From NCBI RefSeq assembly GCF_018882335.1, contig NZ_JACVOS010000002.1, positions 62,001 to 126,000 on the forward strand: a stretch of 64,000 nt of DNA. Reading direction: 5' to 3'. Source of the DNA: Polynucleobacter sp. AM-25C3. Its GTDB lineage: Bacteria; Pseudomonadota; Gammaproteobacteria; Burkholderiales; Burkholderiaceae. This document shows positions 46,154 to 55,835 of the stretch, one piece after another (within the stretch, counting starts at the first letter, position 1; each line of letters begins with the position of its first letter). The notes under the pieces are model-generated. The model saw only the letters and a list, made by a program, of their open reading frames with translations. It did not search any database and was not told where the DNA came from. The position numbers and the translations under genes are program-made.

Positions 46154-46981
46154 ATGAAGCTACACGAATCGATCACTAACCGGGAGTTCAAACTCCTGAT
46201 CAAGCCTAATGGCTTGGACCGACGTCGCAAAATCACGGAATTGAGCGACCAAATTCTGCAGTTCTGCAAAAAGAGCAAAGTTGATTTTTTCCATCTTGAT
46301 AATGCGACTACTGGCCTTCGCAATATTTACTTTTACGACACGCCGGGTGAAGACTTTCGTCGCAATAATATTATTTTGCGAGTTCGCGAATCCCGTCAAA
46401 ATGTTTGGGTAGATGATTGGTGTGAGGTCACTCTCAAATGCCGAGCTCATGATCTAGTCGAGTCCTCTAATTTCGACCCTAGCCCCAATAAAAAACTGAA
46501 GTCACGACTGCGCTTAAAAGAGGAAATATTGCGAGGTGATGTTGTAGGGACAAAGCGATCAATCTATTCAAACAATGCTATTTTGGATGCCGTGCCTTTG
46601 GATGATTTATTTGATAGAACATTGGGTAGTGCTACTAAATTCTTTCCTGGCCTAGTCCATTTGCCAATTAATAAAAAATTACCACTTCGGATTGTTGGGG
46701 GAAGTACCAATAAAATTTTAGAGGCCTGCTTGCCAATTGGTAATTTGGTATTTGGTGATGGAGTGCAAGCGCATTGCGACATCGCCATTTGGATGAAGAG
46801 CGTAGGAGAGCCTATTGTTGGAGAGTTGGCATTTTCTTATCGTGTCAACGATGAAAATCGCGCTCAGGCAAAAGCGCATAAGCGTGCTGATAAATTCTTT
46901 AAAAAGCTTCAAATTGAGTTGGCTGACTGGCTGGAAATTGGCAGCACTAAAACGGCCTTGATTTATGGAAAGCCAGAGTGA
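46154..46981 (+). CDS. CYTH-like domain protein
   Basis: 275 residues. NREFKLLI near the start, IYFYDTPGEDFRRNNIILRVRE (about 56-77) and WCEVTLKCRAHD (about 85-98) fit the strand pattern of CYTH tunnel enzymes, which bind triphosphates or polyphosphate through rows of Arg, Lys and Glu. The usual ExExK start is imperfect (REFK). GELAFSYR near the end could be a further barrel strand. Function is unknown; the place behind ppk2 suggests a polyphosphate link. A hairpin CTTAAT-CAT-ATTAAG stands before its ribosome-binding site. Its stop overlaps the next gene. Confidence 0.6.
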   Translation: MKLHESITNREFKLLIKPNGLDRRRKITELSDQILQFCKKSKVDFFHLDNATTGLRNIYFYDTPGEDFRRNNIILRVRESRQNVWVDDWCEVTLKCRAHDLVESSNFDPSPNKKLKSRLRLKEEILRGDVVGTKRSIYSNNAILDAVPLDDLFDRTLGSATKFFPGLVHLPINKKLPLRIVGGSTNKILEACLPIGNLVFGDGVQAHCDIAIWMKSVGEPIVGELAFSYRVNDENRAQAKAHKRADKFFKKLQIELADWLEIGSTKTALIYGKPE

Positions 46982-47550
46982 GTCTAGATGTGAATCATCC
47001 GGCATCGACTACTGAAGCTTCAAAGCTTGGGGATATATTCGTTCAGTTTCTGATGATTGGCGCCATCAGCTTTGGTGGTGGAATTATTGCCTACGAGCGC
47101 ATTCTTTTGGTAGAAAAGCGCAAGTGGCTTTCTCCGGATGAATTCATGGCTTATTTAGCCATTAGCCAAACCATGCCAGGGCTCAATTCAGTCAATATGG
47201 CTGTCTTAGCTGGGGATCATTTGCGTGGCGTCTTAGGTGCTATTACCGCCACACTTGGTTTAATTTTGCCGGGTGGGTTATTCGTACTGGGTATGGGGGT
47301 GCTCTACGCTGGCGCCTCTGACCATCCTCTAGCTAATTTGATTTTGATGGGCATTGCAGCTGCAGCAAGTGGCTTGCTAGCTGCGATTACTTATCGAATT
47401 GGTGAGGCCAATTGGCGTCATCTCAAATCGCTCCTCATTATTATTGCCACCTTCTTGCTGATGAGCGTTGCTAAATTATCTTTACCGCTGGTTCTCCTCA
47501 TCATGGCGCCTATGGCTATCTATCTTTATCGACCAGGTAAGGGCGCATGA
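46978..47550 (+). CDS. Chromate transporter ChrA, N-terminal half (split form)
   Basis: 190 residues, six predicted helices. The CHR motif is clear: FLMIGAISFGGGIIAYERILLVEKRKWLSPDEFMAYLAISQTMPG and GLILPGGLFVLG. It begins at GTG 46978, overlapping the CYTH-like gene stop. Full-length ChrA has two such halves; here they are two genes, as in the short-chain CHR family. It exports chromate or a related oxyanion; actual substrates of these pairs are rarely tested. Confidence 0.85.
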   Translation: MSLDVNHPASTTEASKLGDIFVQFLMIGAISFGGGIIAYERILLVEKRKWLSPDEFMAYLAISQTMPGLNSVNMAVLAGDHLRGVLGAITATLGLILPGGLFVLGMGVLYAGASDHPLANLILMGIAAAASGLLAAITYRIGEANWRHLKSLLIIIATFLLMSVAKLSLPLVLLIMAPMAIYLYRPGKGA

Positions 47551-48074
47551 GTCTTTTAATCAATCTAGCCCTAAGTTTTTCTTTACTATCGCTTTTGGCG
47601 GTAGGGGGAGGCACTGCAGTCTTACCAGAAATGCAGTCACTGCTATCCCATCAGTTTGGGATAGATCACACCCAATTTGTTCATATCTATAGTTTTGGTC
47701 AGTTAGCACCAGGACCCAATATGTTGATGGTCTTGGTGATTGGCTACCAAGTAGCTGGCCTTCTGGGCGCCGGGATAGTTTTGTTTTCTTTCTTTTTGCC
47801 ATCTAGCATTCTGTGCTTTTACATCGGCAGGTTATGGAATCGGTTTGGTGAGAGCCCTTGGCGACGTGCAATTCAAAATGCCTTAGAACCCATTTCGATT
47901 GGCCTAATGGCTTCGGGAGTTTATGCCGTTGGTAAGGCATCCATCGTAGATGGAATTACTGCGACACTTGCTTTAGTAAGCCTTTACCTCATCCTCAGAA
48001 CCAAAATTAACCCAGTATGGGTTATTTTGGGCTCTGGAGGATTTGGCGCACTGCTCATGACTTATCTGAAATAG
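47547..48074 (+). CDS. Chromate transporter ChrA, C-terminal half (split form)
   Basis: 175 residues, about five membrane helices. It carries the second CHR repeat: LLAVGGGTAVLPEMQSLL, then FGQLAPGPNMLMVLVIGYQVAGLLG. It overlaps the first half by four bases (ATGA), so the two halves are probably made in equal amounts and pair in the membrane. It converges on the TonB receptor gene with an eight-base gap. Confidence 0.85.
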   Translation: MSLLINLALSFSLLSLLAVGGGTAVLPEMQSLLSHQFGIDHTQFVHIYSFGQLAPGPNMLMVLVIGYQVAGLLGAGIVLFSFFLPSSILCFYIGRLWNRFGESPWRRAIQNALEPISIGLMASGVYAVGKASIVDGITATLALVSLYLILRTKINPVWVILGSGGFGALLMTYLK

Positions 48075-48082
48075 CCCAGGGT

Positions 48083-50164
48083 TTAGAACGTACCTCTTAA
48101 GCCTACCATCAAGCTTCTACCGGGTTGTGGTGCAAAGAGTCTTACAGCCATTGGTGTAGTGGCATACCGAATTTGCTCATTGAGTAAATTCTTGAGGTTC
48201 ATATACACAGTCCAGTTCACATCCTTAATTTTCTCTGTGTAAGAGATTCCAGCATTTAATAAGTTGTAACTCGGTGCAGGTCCAATTTCCCAATTGGCTA
48301 ATCGGTTTTGCTGGTAGCTGTAGATATAAGTGGCGTTGGTAAGCCAGCCATTCTGTTGATGCGCAATTTCTGCACCCAAACGTGGAGCGGGTTGCAAAGG
48401 GAGATTGCCGCCCGCATCAAAAGTGCCTTGCGAGGCATCGCCAAACACACGTCCGCCAAGGCCATGTTCTCGCCAGTTATAAGTTAATTCACCTTCCACG
48501 CCTTTAATCGTTGCCGCTGCTTGTTGTGCTACCACTACCGAGAAGTCACCAGCATTGGGAACGGATTGCCCAGTGTAGTAACCATAGATGTAGTTGTTGA
48601 ATCGATTGGCATACACACTTGCTTTAGCTCTCATCAAGCCACTCGTTTTCTGTATATTAAATTCAAGGTTATGAGAAGTCTCTTTATCGAGATTGGGGTT
48701 GCCAATATCAAATGTGGCAGTAGATTCATGCGCACCATAGGAATAGAGTTCTTGTGCACTAGGCGCACGCTGTGAAACTGTATAGGCAAGACCAGCACCA
48801 TGCCCTTGCATAAAGTTCCATAAACCACCGGCTGAATAGGACATTAAATTAAAGTTGCGGTTTTGTAAGGTAATGGCGGGCGTATCACCACCAGTATTTA
48901 CAGGTTCGGGTACCAGCTCGGTTCCTAAATTTGGTTTTTGCGCAACGTTGTTATAACGCAGACCTAAATTACCTTGCAGAGAATTCCATTTGCCTTCCTC
49001 AATCCAGAACAAGGCATTGGAGTTGGTCTTGGTTGGCGGAACGATGGCGTAGCTACCGGTGCCTACTTCAGTGGCGTTCAGTGATGCAGCTGATACTTGT
49101 GCTCCAAAGGTGCCTTTCCAGCCAGCCAAGGGGTTATGGGCAAGTTCAAAGCGCGCTTCATTGGCAATGTTCTTCCACAAAGATGCTGCTTCACCAGCGT
49201 TATTAAATTCGGTATGGTTGTAATTGGAATTGGCTGCGCTAAATTTGAATGATGAAAAGCCCGAAAATGGATCACGTGTTTGGTGCTGCAGGTCATAGCG
49301 ATTCTGCGACTGATTAATTGACCCACCTTCAGGTGTTGGAATGCCGTAGTTATTATTTAAACGCTCTACAGAAACGCCGGTATAGCCGTTCTGCCCAACA
49401 TAAGAAACACCAACACCTAAATTATTCTGATTGCTAAATGAATTCGGAAGTTTTCCTGAATATGGAACGCTTAATGGTTCACCTGGATTGATTGCCCACT
49501 CTTGATTTGGCCCGCCTTGATTGGCATAGCCTGGAATTCGGTAGTCATTAGCGTTATTGATAGCAGTATCCACGTGGACTGCTACCGAACCAAATGCCCC
49601 GTCCACTTCAACTGCTCCAGCTCTGCCATTGTTAACGGTCTCATAACTGGTATTGAGTGCTCCTGTTGGTCTATCAGGTAAGTTCGTCAAGATGCGATCG
49701 TTGACCACGTTAACGAGTCCACCACTTGAGCCTGAGCCATAGAGAAGGGCAGCTGCACCACGAAGAATTTCTACTTGATGCGTGTTTTGCATATTGTTGC
49801 CAACAGCATGGTCTTGCGAGATATTGGATACGTCACCAACAGATAAACCATTCTGCAAAATTTGTACACGAGAACCCTCAAGGCCCCGAATAACTGGCCG
49901 AGATGAGCCGGCACCATAGCCGGTGGCTGATACGCCCAACTCATTAGCAAGTGTTGCACCGAGTGTTGTGCCTAACTTATTGAGGAGTTCATCACCCTGC
50001 AAAATCTTGGTTGGAGTCAAAATGCTTTGAGTTGCCTCTTGCGATCCAGTTGAAGTGATTTCGAGAGAGGGTTGAGATTGCGCAAAGGTGGTAGTACTAA
50101 TTAATCCTGAAACCAGGACGTAGATTAGCTTTTGCTTAGCCAATGGCTGATTGATTTGATACAT
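48083..50164 (-). CDS. TonB-dependent outer-membrane receptor, ZnuD-like
   Basis: About 693 residues from MYQINQP with a signal peptide (to about 29, TTFA). The plug domain includes TLGATLANELGVSATGYG, SSRPVIRGLEGSRVQILQNG, DVSNISQDHAVG and VEILRGAAALLYGSGSSGG, closest to the ZnuD zinc receptors of Neisseria and Acinetobacter. The 22-strand barrel ends ...SLMVGLRGTF. It would import zinc (or a metal complex) with TonB energy. It lies downstream of a small exported protein gene on the same strand, which has a palindromic operator-like site. Confidence 0.85.
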   Translation of the reverse strand: MYQINQPLAKQKLIYVLVSGLISTTTFAQSQPSLEITSTGSQEATQSILTPTKILQGDELLNKLGTTLGATLANELGVSATGYGAGSSRPVIRGLEGSRVQILQNGLSVGDVSNISQDHAVGNNMQNTHQVEILRGAAALLYGSGSSGGLVNVVNDRILTNLPDRPTGALNTSYETVNNGRAGAVEVDGAFGSVAVHVDTAINNANDYRIPGYANQGGPNQEWAINPGEPLSVPYSGKLPNSFSNQNNLGVGVSYVGQNGYTGVSVERLNNNYGIPTPEGGSINQSQNRYDLQHQTRDPFSGFSSFKFSAANSNYNHTEFNNAGEAASLWKNIANEARFELAHNPLAGWKGTFGAQVSAASLNATEVGTGSYAIVPPTKTNSNALFWIEEGKWNSLQGNLGLRYNNVAQKPNLGTELVPEPVNTGGDTPAITLQNRNFNLMSYSAGGLWNFMQGHGAGLAYTVSQRAPSAQELYSYGAHESTATFDIGNPNLDKETSHNLEFNIQKTSGLMRAKASVYANRFNNYIYGYYTGQSVPNAGDFSVVVAQQAAATIKGVEGELTYNWREHGLGGRVFGDASQGTFDAGGNLPLQPAPRLGAEIAHQQNGWLTNATYIYSYQQNRLANWEIGPAPSYNLLNAGISYTEKIKDVNWTVYMNLKNLLNEQIRYATTPMAVRLFAPQPGRSLMVGLRGTF

Positions 50165-50253
50165 GGCATTTCCTTCATTCCTGATGCATGCCACTGCTTG
50201 AGTGGCGCAATAAATCAAATAGCCAAACAGTTCAGTTTGACAGGTGGAGCGAT

Positions 50254-50619
50254 TTATAGAATGAAGCTAGGTGGGGCTCTTGATTGGTATAGCCCAATAT
50301 GAATTCGGGTCAGTGAAGCATCGGCTGATACCAATTGCACTTCACGAAAAAAGTTGATGCCAATGAAATGATTGGGAGTTGAGGCAATGAAGCCAGCAAG
50401 CGTAAGCGCATCTAATAAGTGGCAACCTGCGGAGCTGTGCCCAAGAGTAGGCGCCTGATCCGCGCAACTAAGTTCAATGGATGGAGAGTGAATTCCTGAG
50501 TGGGCAATGCCGTGAGCAAAGCCGATCCAATGGGTACCTAATAAGCTGACCAGCAGAAAGCCAAGGGCAATAGCACCCGTAAATTGCTTTCTAAATTTGC
50601 TTAAAAATAAGGCTTCCAT
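50254..50619 (-). CDS. Small exported His/Cys-containing protein upstream of the ZnuD-like receptor
   Basis: About 121 residues from ATG 50619. One membrane or signal segment (about 13-35, GAIALGFLLVSLLG) is followed by HGIAHSGIHSP and HSSAGCHLLDALTLAG. Similar DUF2946-like proteins with HxxxH and a CHLLD-type motif often precede znuD genes in betaproteobacteria. The reading frame is open further upstream, but that part is the antisense of tRNA-Pro and is not coding. A metal-handling role is inferred from context only. Confidence 0.65.
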   Translation of the reverse strand: MEALFLSKFRKQFTGAIALGFLLVSLLGTHWIGFAHGIAHSGIHSPSIELSCADQAPTLGHSSAGCHLLDALTLAGFIASTPNHFIGINFFREVQLVSADASLTRIHIGLYQSRAPPSFIL

Positions 50620-50623
50620 GCCC

Positions 50624-50641
50624 CAAATACTACAGTATTTG
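50624..50641 (-). promoter_or_regulatory. Perfect 18-bp palindrome, candidate metal-responsive operator
   Basis: CAAATACT-AC-AGTATTTG is an 8+2+8 perfect inverted repeat five bases before the ATG of the small exported protein. A Fur/Zur-type repressor site is plausible given the ZnuD-like receptor behind it. Binding protein not known. Confidence 0.5.
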
Positions 50642-50679
50642 CCCTTGTAGGCCATCTCAGTGTAGAATATCGATTCCGT

Positions 50680-50756
50680 CGGAGTGTAGCGCAGCCTGGT
50701 AGCGCACCTGCTTTGGGAGCAGGGGGTCCAAGGTTCGAATCCTTGTACTCCGACCA
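50680..50756 (+). tRNA. tRNA-Pro (TGG)
   Basis: 77 bases including an encoded CCA. The acceptor CGGAGTG pairs with TACTCCG; the anticodon stem CCTGC/GCAGG encloses loop TTTGGGA with anticodon TGG at 50714-50716. The T loop GGTTCGAAT is standard. Confidence 0.97.
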
Positions 50757-50795
50757 CTTTCTCATTTGTTTTAAGTATTTCAGTCCCAGTACTCA

Positions 50796-50872
<77 letters not shown>

Positions 50873-50963
50873 AAATTTCATATTACTTTATATAAACCTT
50901 AGCTGTTCTATTGCGCTCAGTTGACTCGATTATGGTCGACCTTGTCTTGCGTAAGAGTGAGCT

Positions 50964-50972
50964 TGCTATAGT
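50964..50972 (+). promoter_or_regulatory. Candidate extended -10 promoter of ppc
   Basis: TGCTATAGT fits TGnTATAAT with one mismatch. It lies 38 bases before TTG 51010, which has GGAG five bases upstream. This supports the shorter ppc start over the ORF opening at 50911. Confidence 0.4.
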
Positions 50973-51009
50973 GCTACCTAGTATCTTGATATTGATCATT
51001 GGAGCTTTT

Positions 51010-53796
51010 TTGAAAAATACTGAACTACCGTTAATTGATGACATTCGCCTCTTAGGAAAGATTTTGGGCGACATCGTTCGCGAGCAAGAGGGCGATTCTG
51101 TCTATGCATTGGTAGAGCAGATCAGGAAATTATCAGTGGCCTTTCATCGTGATGCAAATCAGAAGGCCAATCACGAACTGAGCAAACTGCTTAAGGGGCT
51201 TAGTAGTGAAATCGCCGTAAAAGTGCTTCGTGCTTTTACTTACTTCAGTCATTTGGCCAATTTAGCCGAGGATAGACATCACATTCGCCGCCGCGTAGCT
51301 TATGAGCGCATTGGCAGTTATCAAGATGGCAGCATTCCGATGGCCATGAAAAAGCTTCATGCTGCTGGCGTGACAAGCAAGATGATCTCTAAGACATTGG
51401 AAGAAAGCTTGATCTCGCCAGTGCTCACCGCGCATCCAACTGAAGTGCAAAGAACTAGTATTTTGGAGGCCGAACGTGATATTGCTAATTTATTAACTGC
51501 CCGCGATCAGATTAAAGAATCTTCTAAAGCAAATAACCCGCAAAAAGATGCTTTGCTCAATAAAGAGCTAAAGGCCAATGAAGAGCAAATTCGTGCACGT
51601 GTACTTCAACTCTGGCATACCCGTTTATTACGCTTTACTAAGCTCACGGTTGCTGATGAGATTGAGAATGCGCTGACGTATTACGAGACTACTTTTTTGA
51701 GAGAGATTCCCAAGATTTACGCGCAATTGGAGGATTCTCTTTCTGGAAATGCTGTAGCCAGTTTCCTAAAGATGGGTCAGTGGATTGGCGGTGATCGCGA
51801 CGGCAACCCCAATGTCAGCGCTAAGACGCTTAAGTATGCTGTTTCAAGACAGGCAGAAATGGTGCTGCGCCACTACTTAACTGAAGTGCATTACTTAGGT
51901 AGAGATCTATCGGTATCCGCATTGCTCCTAACATTTCCGAAGAAGATGCAAGCGCTTGCAGCTAGCTCGCCCGATACTAATGAACATCGCCAGGATGAAC
52001 CCTATCGAAGGGCGCTTACTGGCATGTATTCAAGATTGGCAGCTACTTTAAAGGCGCTTACTGGTACAGATGCAGCGCGACATGCGGTTGCCCCACAAAA
52101 TCCCTATATCAGCGCGCAAGAATTTTTATCTGATCTCAAGACAATTGAAGCTTCACTCATTTCTCAAGGTGCTAAGGCGCTAGCAGATCGCCGGCTACGT
52201 GGCTTGATCAGAGCGGTGGAGGTATTTGGCTTTCATTTAGCTACTGTGGATTTGCGCCAAAGTTCTGATATGCATGAAGCTGTTTTGGCTGAGTTGCTAG
52301 GTATAGCATCGATTCAAAAAGATTATTCGAGTCTTTCTGAAGAGCAAAAGCGTGCGCTCTTGTTATCTCTATTAAAAGATCCAAGACCTCTTCGGGTTGT
52401 GGGGCATCAATACTCTGATTTTGCCCTTTCCGAAATCGCCATTTTTGAAATGGCTAAAAAAATGCGAGAGCTCTTTGGTAAAGATGTCATCCGCCATTAC
52501 ATCATCAGTCACACCGAAACTGTCAGTGATTTGTTAGAAGTTCTACTGCTTCAAAAAGAAGTGGGCTTAATGCATGAAACTTTAGGCAAGAAGTCCTCGG
52601 CCGACTTAATTGTTGTTCCATTATTCGAGACGATTGATGATTTACGCAATGCCGCGCCAATCATGCAAGATTTTTATGCATTGCCAGGGATTCTGGGTTT
52701 AGTAAAACGATCTGGCGCTGAGCAAGACATTATGTTGGGCTACTCCGACTCCAATAAGGATGGCGGTATTGTTACTAGCAATTGGGAGTTATATTGCGCG
52801 GAGCTTGCCTTGGTTCAGGTGTTTGAGCCTTTAGAGCAAAAGCATGGGGTGAAACTCCGGTTATTTCACGGTAGGGGTGGCACAGTAGGTCGTGGGGGTG
52901 GTCCAAGTTATGAGGCAATCCTGGCACAGCCTCCAGGCACGGTACGCGGACAAATTCGTTTAACCGAGCAGGGCGAAGTGATTGGGTCAAAGTACGCCAA
53001 CCCTGAGATTGGCAGACGCAATCTAGAGACCCTAGTAGCCGCTACACTAGAAGCCACTTTATTAAAGCCAACCAAACAAGCCAGCAAAGCTTTTTTGGAT
53101 GCTGCCGCGCAAATTTCTCAAGCCAGCATGGATGCTTATCGTGGTCTTGTATATGAGACCCCGGGATTTGCAGAATATTTCTTTGATGCGACACCTATTC
53201 GGGAGATAGCAAAACTCAATATTGGCTCTCGTCCCGCAAGTCGCAAAGCCAGCCAGAAAATCGAAGACTTAAGAGCGATTCCATGGGGATTTAGCTGGGG
53301 TCAGTGCCGCCTAACACTTCCGGGTTGGTTTGGCTTTGGTTCTGCCGTAGAGGATTTCTTGAATCACCCTAAGGCTAAAGATAAAAAAGCGGCACTCGCT
53401 TTGTTACAAAAGATGTATAAGGATTGGCCATTTTTTAGGACCTTGCTATCCAATATGGATATGGCTCTAGCCAAGAGTGATTTAGCATTAGCCTCTCGTT
53501 ATAGCGAATTGGTTTCTGATACTAAGCTTCGCAAGAAGATTTTTAATTCCATTGAAGCTGAGTGGAATAAAACAGTAGATGCCCTGAACTTGCTTACTGG
53601 AGAAAAGGTGCGTCTGGCTAAGAATCCATCTCTAGCCAGATCGATACGCAATCGTTTTCCTTATATCGACCCACTGCATCATTTGCAGGTCGAGTTGGTG
53701 AGGCGCTATCGAGCAGGTAAGCATGACGATAGGGTGCAAAGAGGTATCCATATTGCGATTAATGGAATTGCGGCCGGACTCAGAAATACTGGATAA
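51010..53796 (+). CDS. ppc: Phosphoenolpyruvate carboxylase
   Basis: About 928 residues from TTG 51010. The family opening [23 protein letters not shown] follows directly. Catalytic His in [12 protein letters not shown], bicarbonate/PEP loop [36 protein letters not shown] and [17 protein letters not shown] are all present, and the protein ends with the allosteric-site NTG. It makes oxaloacetate from PEP and bicarbonate to refill the TCA cycle. An in-frame ORF opens at 50911, but promoter and ribosome-binding site favour 51010. Confidence 0.95.
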   Translation: MKNTELPLIDDIRLLGKILGDIVREQEGDSVYALVEQIRKLSVAFHRDANQKANHELSKLLKGLSSEIAVKVLRAFTYFSHLANLAEDRHHIRRRVAYERIGSYQDGSIPMAMKKLHAAGVTSKMISKTLEESLISPVLTAHPTEVQRTSILEAERDIANLLTARDQIKESSKANNPQKDALLNKELKANEEQIRARVLQLWHTRLLRFTKLTVADEIENALTYYETTFLREIPKIYAQLEDSLSGNAVASFLKMGQWIGGDRDGNPNVSAKTLKYAVSRQAEMVLRHYLTEVHYLGRDLSVSALLLTFPKKMQALAASSPDTNEHRQDEPYRRALTGMYSRLAATLKALTGTDAARHAVAPQNPYISAQEFLSDLKTIEASLISQGAKALADRRLRGLIRAVEVFGFHLATVDLRQSSDMHEAVLAELLGIASIQKDYSSLSEEQKRALLLSLLKDPRPLRVVGHQYSDFALSEIAIFEMAKKMRELFGKDVIRHYIISHTETVSDLLEVLLLQKEVGLMHETLGKKSSADLIVVPLFETIDDLRNAAPIMQDFYALPGILGLVKRSGAEQDIMLGYSDSNKDGGIVTSNWELYCAELALVQVFEPLEQKHGVKLRLFHGRGGTVGRGGGPSYEAILAQPPGTVRGQIRLTEQGEVIGSKYANPEIGRRNLETLVAATLEATLLKPTKQASKAFLDAAAQISQASMDAYRGLVYETPGFAEYFFDATPIREIAKLNIGSRPASRKASQKIEDLRAIPWGFSWGQCRLTLPGWFGFGSAVEDFLNHPKAKDKKAALALLQKMYKDWPFFRTLLSNMDMALAKSDLALASRYSELVSDTKLRKKIFNSIEAEWNKTVDALNLLTGEKVRLAKNPSLARSIRNRFPYIDPLHHLQVELVRRYRAGKHDDRVQRGIHIAINGIAAGLRNTG

Positions 53797-53812
53797 ATTA
53801 GCCTGCTGGGGC

Positions 53813-54775
53813 TTACTTACTTAAGAGCGCCTCTAGCTTTTCCGTGTCAATGCAGAAATTACGAATTCCCTCGGCTAACTTTTCAGTGGCCATCGCATCA
53901 TTGTTCAATTGCAGTCTGAAATTCGATTCATCTAGTTTGAGTGGGATGATATGTTCGAAGGCAATGGCACTTGCCGCATTGCTGGCATTCAATTTTTTCT
54001 CAATCACGGCAGTGCTCAATTGCAATTCACCTAAGAGTTCTGGGCTGATCGTCAGCAGATCGCATCCTGCCAGCTCTAATATTTGGCTGGTGTTACGGAA
54101 GCTGGCACCCATGATTTCAGTGGTGATGCCAAAGTGTTTGTAGTAGTGGAAGATGCGCTTTACTGAAGTGACGCCAGGATCGTTTCCCCCGCCATTGACG
54201 GTATCGCTCCAGTTGGCTCCCAGCTTGGCCTTATACCAATCAGTAATACGTCCCACGAATGGGGAGATTAACTTCGCATTCACTGCGCCACATGCGGCGG
54301 CTTGCACTAATGAGAAGAGCAAAGTCATATTGCAATGAATACCTTCTGCTTCTAGCGCCTTCGCCGCCTGAATACCTTCCCAAGTACCAGCCAATTTGAT
54401 TAAGACGCGCTTGCGATCAATGCCGTGAGATTCATAAAGAGAGATGAGGTGTTTGGCCTTATGAATGGTTGCCTGAGTATCGAAGGAGAGGCGGGCATCC
54501 ACTTCAGTCGAAACCCTTCCTGGGACGATCTTCAAAATCTCCAGCCCAAAGGCAACCAGAATGTAGTCCACCAAATCGACTGGTTTCATACCAGGGTGCG
54601 CGGTCTTAACCCGATTAAGTAAGTCCTGGTAGTTGGCTTGCTGAGCAGCTTTAAGGATCAAGGAAGGGTTGGTAGTGGCATCCTGAGGCTGGTATTCCTG
54701 CATTCGCTCAAAGTCGCCCGTATCAGCCACGACGGTGGTGAATTGCTTGAGTTGGCTCAGTGCGGTAGCGTTCAT
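53813..54775 (-). CDS. tal: Transaldolase
   Basis: 320 residues, the TalB-type length. The start [31 protein letters not shown] and the Schiff-base Lys in [16 protein letters not shown] are diagnostic, with [13 protein letters not shown] and [11 protein letters not shown] following. It swaps three-carbon units in the pentose phosphate pathway. It is divergent from rpiA, another enzyme of that pathway. Four tandem 10-base repeats stand directly before the ATG (54776-54815). Confidence 0.96.
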   Translation of the reverse strand: MNATALSQLKQFTTVVADTGDFERMQEYQPQDATTNPSLILKAAQQANYQDLLNRVKTAHPGMKPVDLVDYILVAFGLEILKIVPGRVSTEVDARLSFDTQATIHKAKHLISLYESHGIDRKRVLIKLAGTWEGIQAAKALEAEGIHCNMTLLFSLVQAAACGAVNAKLISPFVGRITDWYKAKLGANWSDTVNGGGNDPGVTSVKRIFHYYKHFGITTEIMGASFRNTSQILELAGCDLLTISPELLGELQLSTAVIEKKLNASNAASAIAFEHIIPLKLDESNFRLQLNNDAMATEKLAEGIRNFCIDTEKLEALLSK

Positions 54776-54815
54776 AAGGTTCTTTAGGGCTCTTTAAGGT
54801 TCTTTAAGGCTCTTG
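54776..54815 (-). repeat. Four tandem 10-bp repeats in the tal leader
   Basis: AAGGTTCTTT, AGGGCTCTTT, AAGGTTCTTT, AAGGCTCTTG as read on the plus strand, with units alternating. The array ends directly at the tal start codon, so it forms most of the leader and takes the place of an ordinary ribosome-binding site. Confidence 0.75.
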
Positions 54816-54841
54816 TTTGATTAATGTGGAATTACATTGAA

Positions 54842-54853
54842 TATCATATGATA
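54842..54853. repeat. 12-bp perfect palindrome between tal and rpiA
   Basis: TATCATATGATA is self-complementary and stands between the two divergent pentose-phosphate genes. It may be an operator shared by both, or a chance AT-rich palindrome. Confidence 0.4.
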
Positions 54854-54903
54854 GATGCATCAATAACACCGATCCAGTACAGATAAGGGCATCAGGCAAG
54901 ATC

Positions 54904-55614
54904 ATGAATCAAGATCAACTTAAGCAATTAGTGGGAGAAGCGGCGCGCGACGAGGTTCTTCAATTGCCTGCTGGGCAAATTTTGGGGGTTGGAACAGGTT
55001 CAACTGCCAATTGTTTTATTGACGCTCTAGCACCCCATAAAGGACATTTCTCTGGAACGGTATCGAGCTCAAATGCCACCACTGAACGCCTGCTAAAGCA
55101 TGGTTTTAAGGTCTTGGACCCCAACGACGTTGGTATTTTGCCTGCTTATGTTGATGGTGCCGATGAAATCGACCCTGCCGGACATATGATTAAAGGTGGT
55201 GGCGGGGCCTTGACTCGGGAAAAGATTATTGCCTCGATGGCCAAGCAATTTATCTGTATCTGTGATTCCTCTAAACAGGTTCCTGTATTGGGTAACTTCG
55301 CATTGCCTGTGGAGATTATTCCCTTGTCTAAAGGCATTGTGACTCAGGAACTATTAAAGCTTGGTGGCACAGTCACCCTCAGAATGGCAAAAGACACGCG
55401 CGCTGATTTGGGCCAGACCCCAAGCCAGCCCTTTGTGACGGATAACGGCGGATGGATTTTGGATGTCGCTGGTTTGCAAATTACCAATCCACTAGCGCTC
55501 GAAGCTCAAATCAACCAAATCGCTGGCGTGATTACGGTTGGCCTATTTGCTAAAGAGAAGGCTGACATTCTGCTGGTTAGCAATGCATCGGGCGTGAGCA
55601 GGGTTAGCTTCTAA
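54904..55614 (+). CDS. rpiA: Ribose-5-phosphate isomerase A
   Basis: 236 residues. Phosphate loop VGTGSTANCFIDAL, VDGADEIDPAGHMIKGGGGALTREK (catalytic Asp and Glu) and the C-terminal GVITVGLFAKEKADILLV are those of RpiA. It interconverts ribose-5-phosphate and ribulose-5-phosphate. It is divergent from tal. A terminator-like hairpin (55620-55660) follows immediately. Confidence 0.96.
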   Translation: MNQDQLKQLVGEAARDEVLQLPAGQILGVGTGSTANCFIDALAPHKGHFSGTVSSSNATTERLLKHGFKVLDPNDVGILPAYVDGADEIDPAGHMIKGGGGALTREKIIASMAKQFICICDSSKQVPVLGNFALPVEIIPLSKGIVTQELLKLGGTVTLRMAKDTRADLGQTPSQPFVTDNGGWILDVAGLQITNPLALEAQINQIAGVITVGLFAKEKADILLVSNASGVSRVSF

Positions 55615-55619
55615 TTAAA

Positions 55620-55660
55620 AAACCCGACGGGGCAGCAAGCTGATCCATCGGGTTTGTTTG
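55620..55660 (+). terminator. Terminator after rpiA
   Basis: AAACCCGA (55620-55627) pairs with TCGGGTTT (55648-55655), with further partial pairing inside. TTTGTTTG follows. Polarity suits rpiA. Confidence 0.6.
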
Positions 55661-55676
55661 CCATGATGATCATGGC
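55660..55676. repeat. 17-bp palindrome
   Basis: GCCATGAT-G-ATCATGGC is perfectly complementary around one central base, in the 221-base gap between rpiA and yggX. Its role is unknown. Confidence 0.6.
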
Positions 55677-55713
55677 GGAGGCAAAAGGAAGAGATTGAGT
55701 TCCTAGTGCCCAA

Positions 55714-55733
55714 TAAGCATATAGATATGCTTA
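55714..55733. repeat. 20-bp palindrome
   Basis: TAAGCATAT-AG-ATATGCTTA is a perfect 9+2+9 inverted repeat, the second palindrome in the rpiA-yggX gap. As DNA it looks like a dimeric-regulator site; as RNA it would be a short hairpin. Confidence 0.6.
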
Positions 55734-55753
55734 CGTATAGTGGCTTTCGCCAA

Positions 55754-55784
55754 TGTAGTTAGCCACAAGAGCTGACTAACTACA
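55754..55784. repeat. 9-bp stem with 13-base loop
   Basis: TGTAGTTAG (55754-55762) and CTAACTACA (55776-55784) are perfectly complementary. With the other palindromes in this gap it could shape a structured 3' UTR for yggX or a small RNA. Confidence 0.55.
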
Positions 55785-55835
55785 ACTTCATCCTATTCCC
55801 CTCAATTTCAGCCGTCAAGGGGTGGGTGAAAATAT

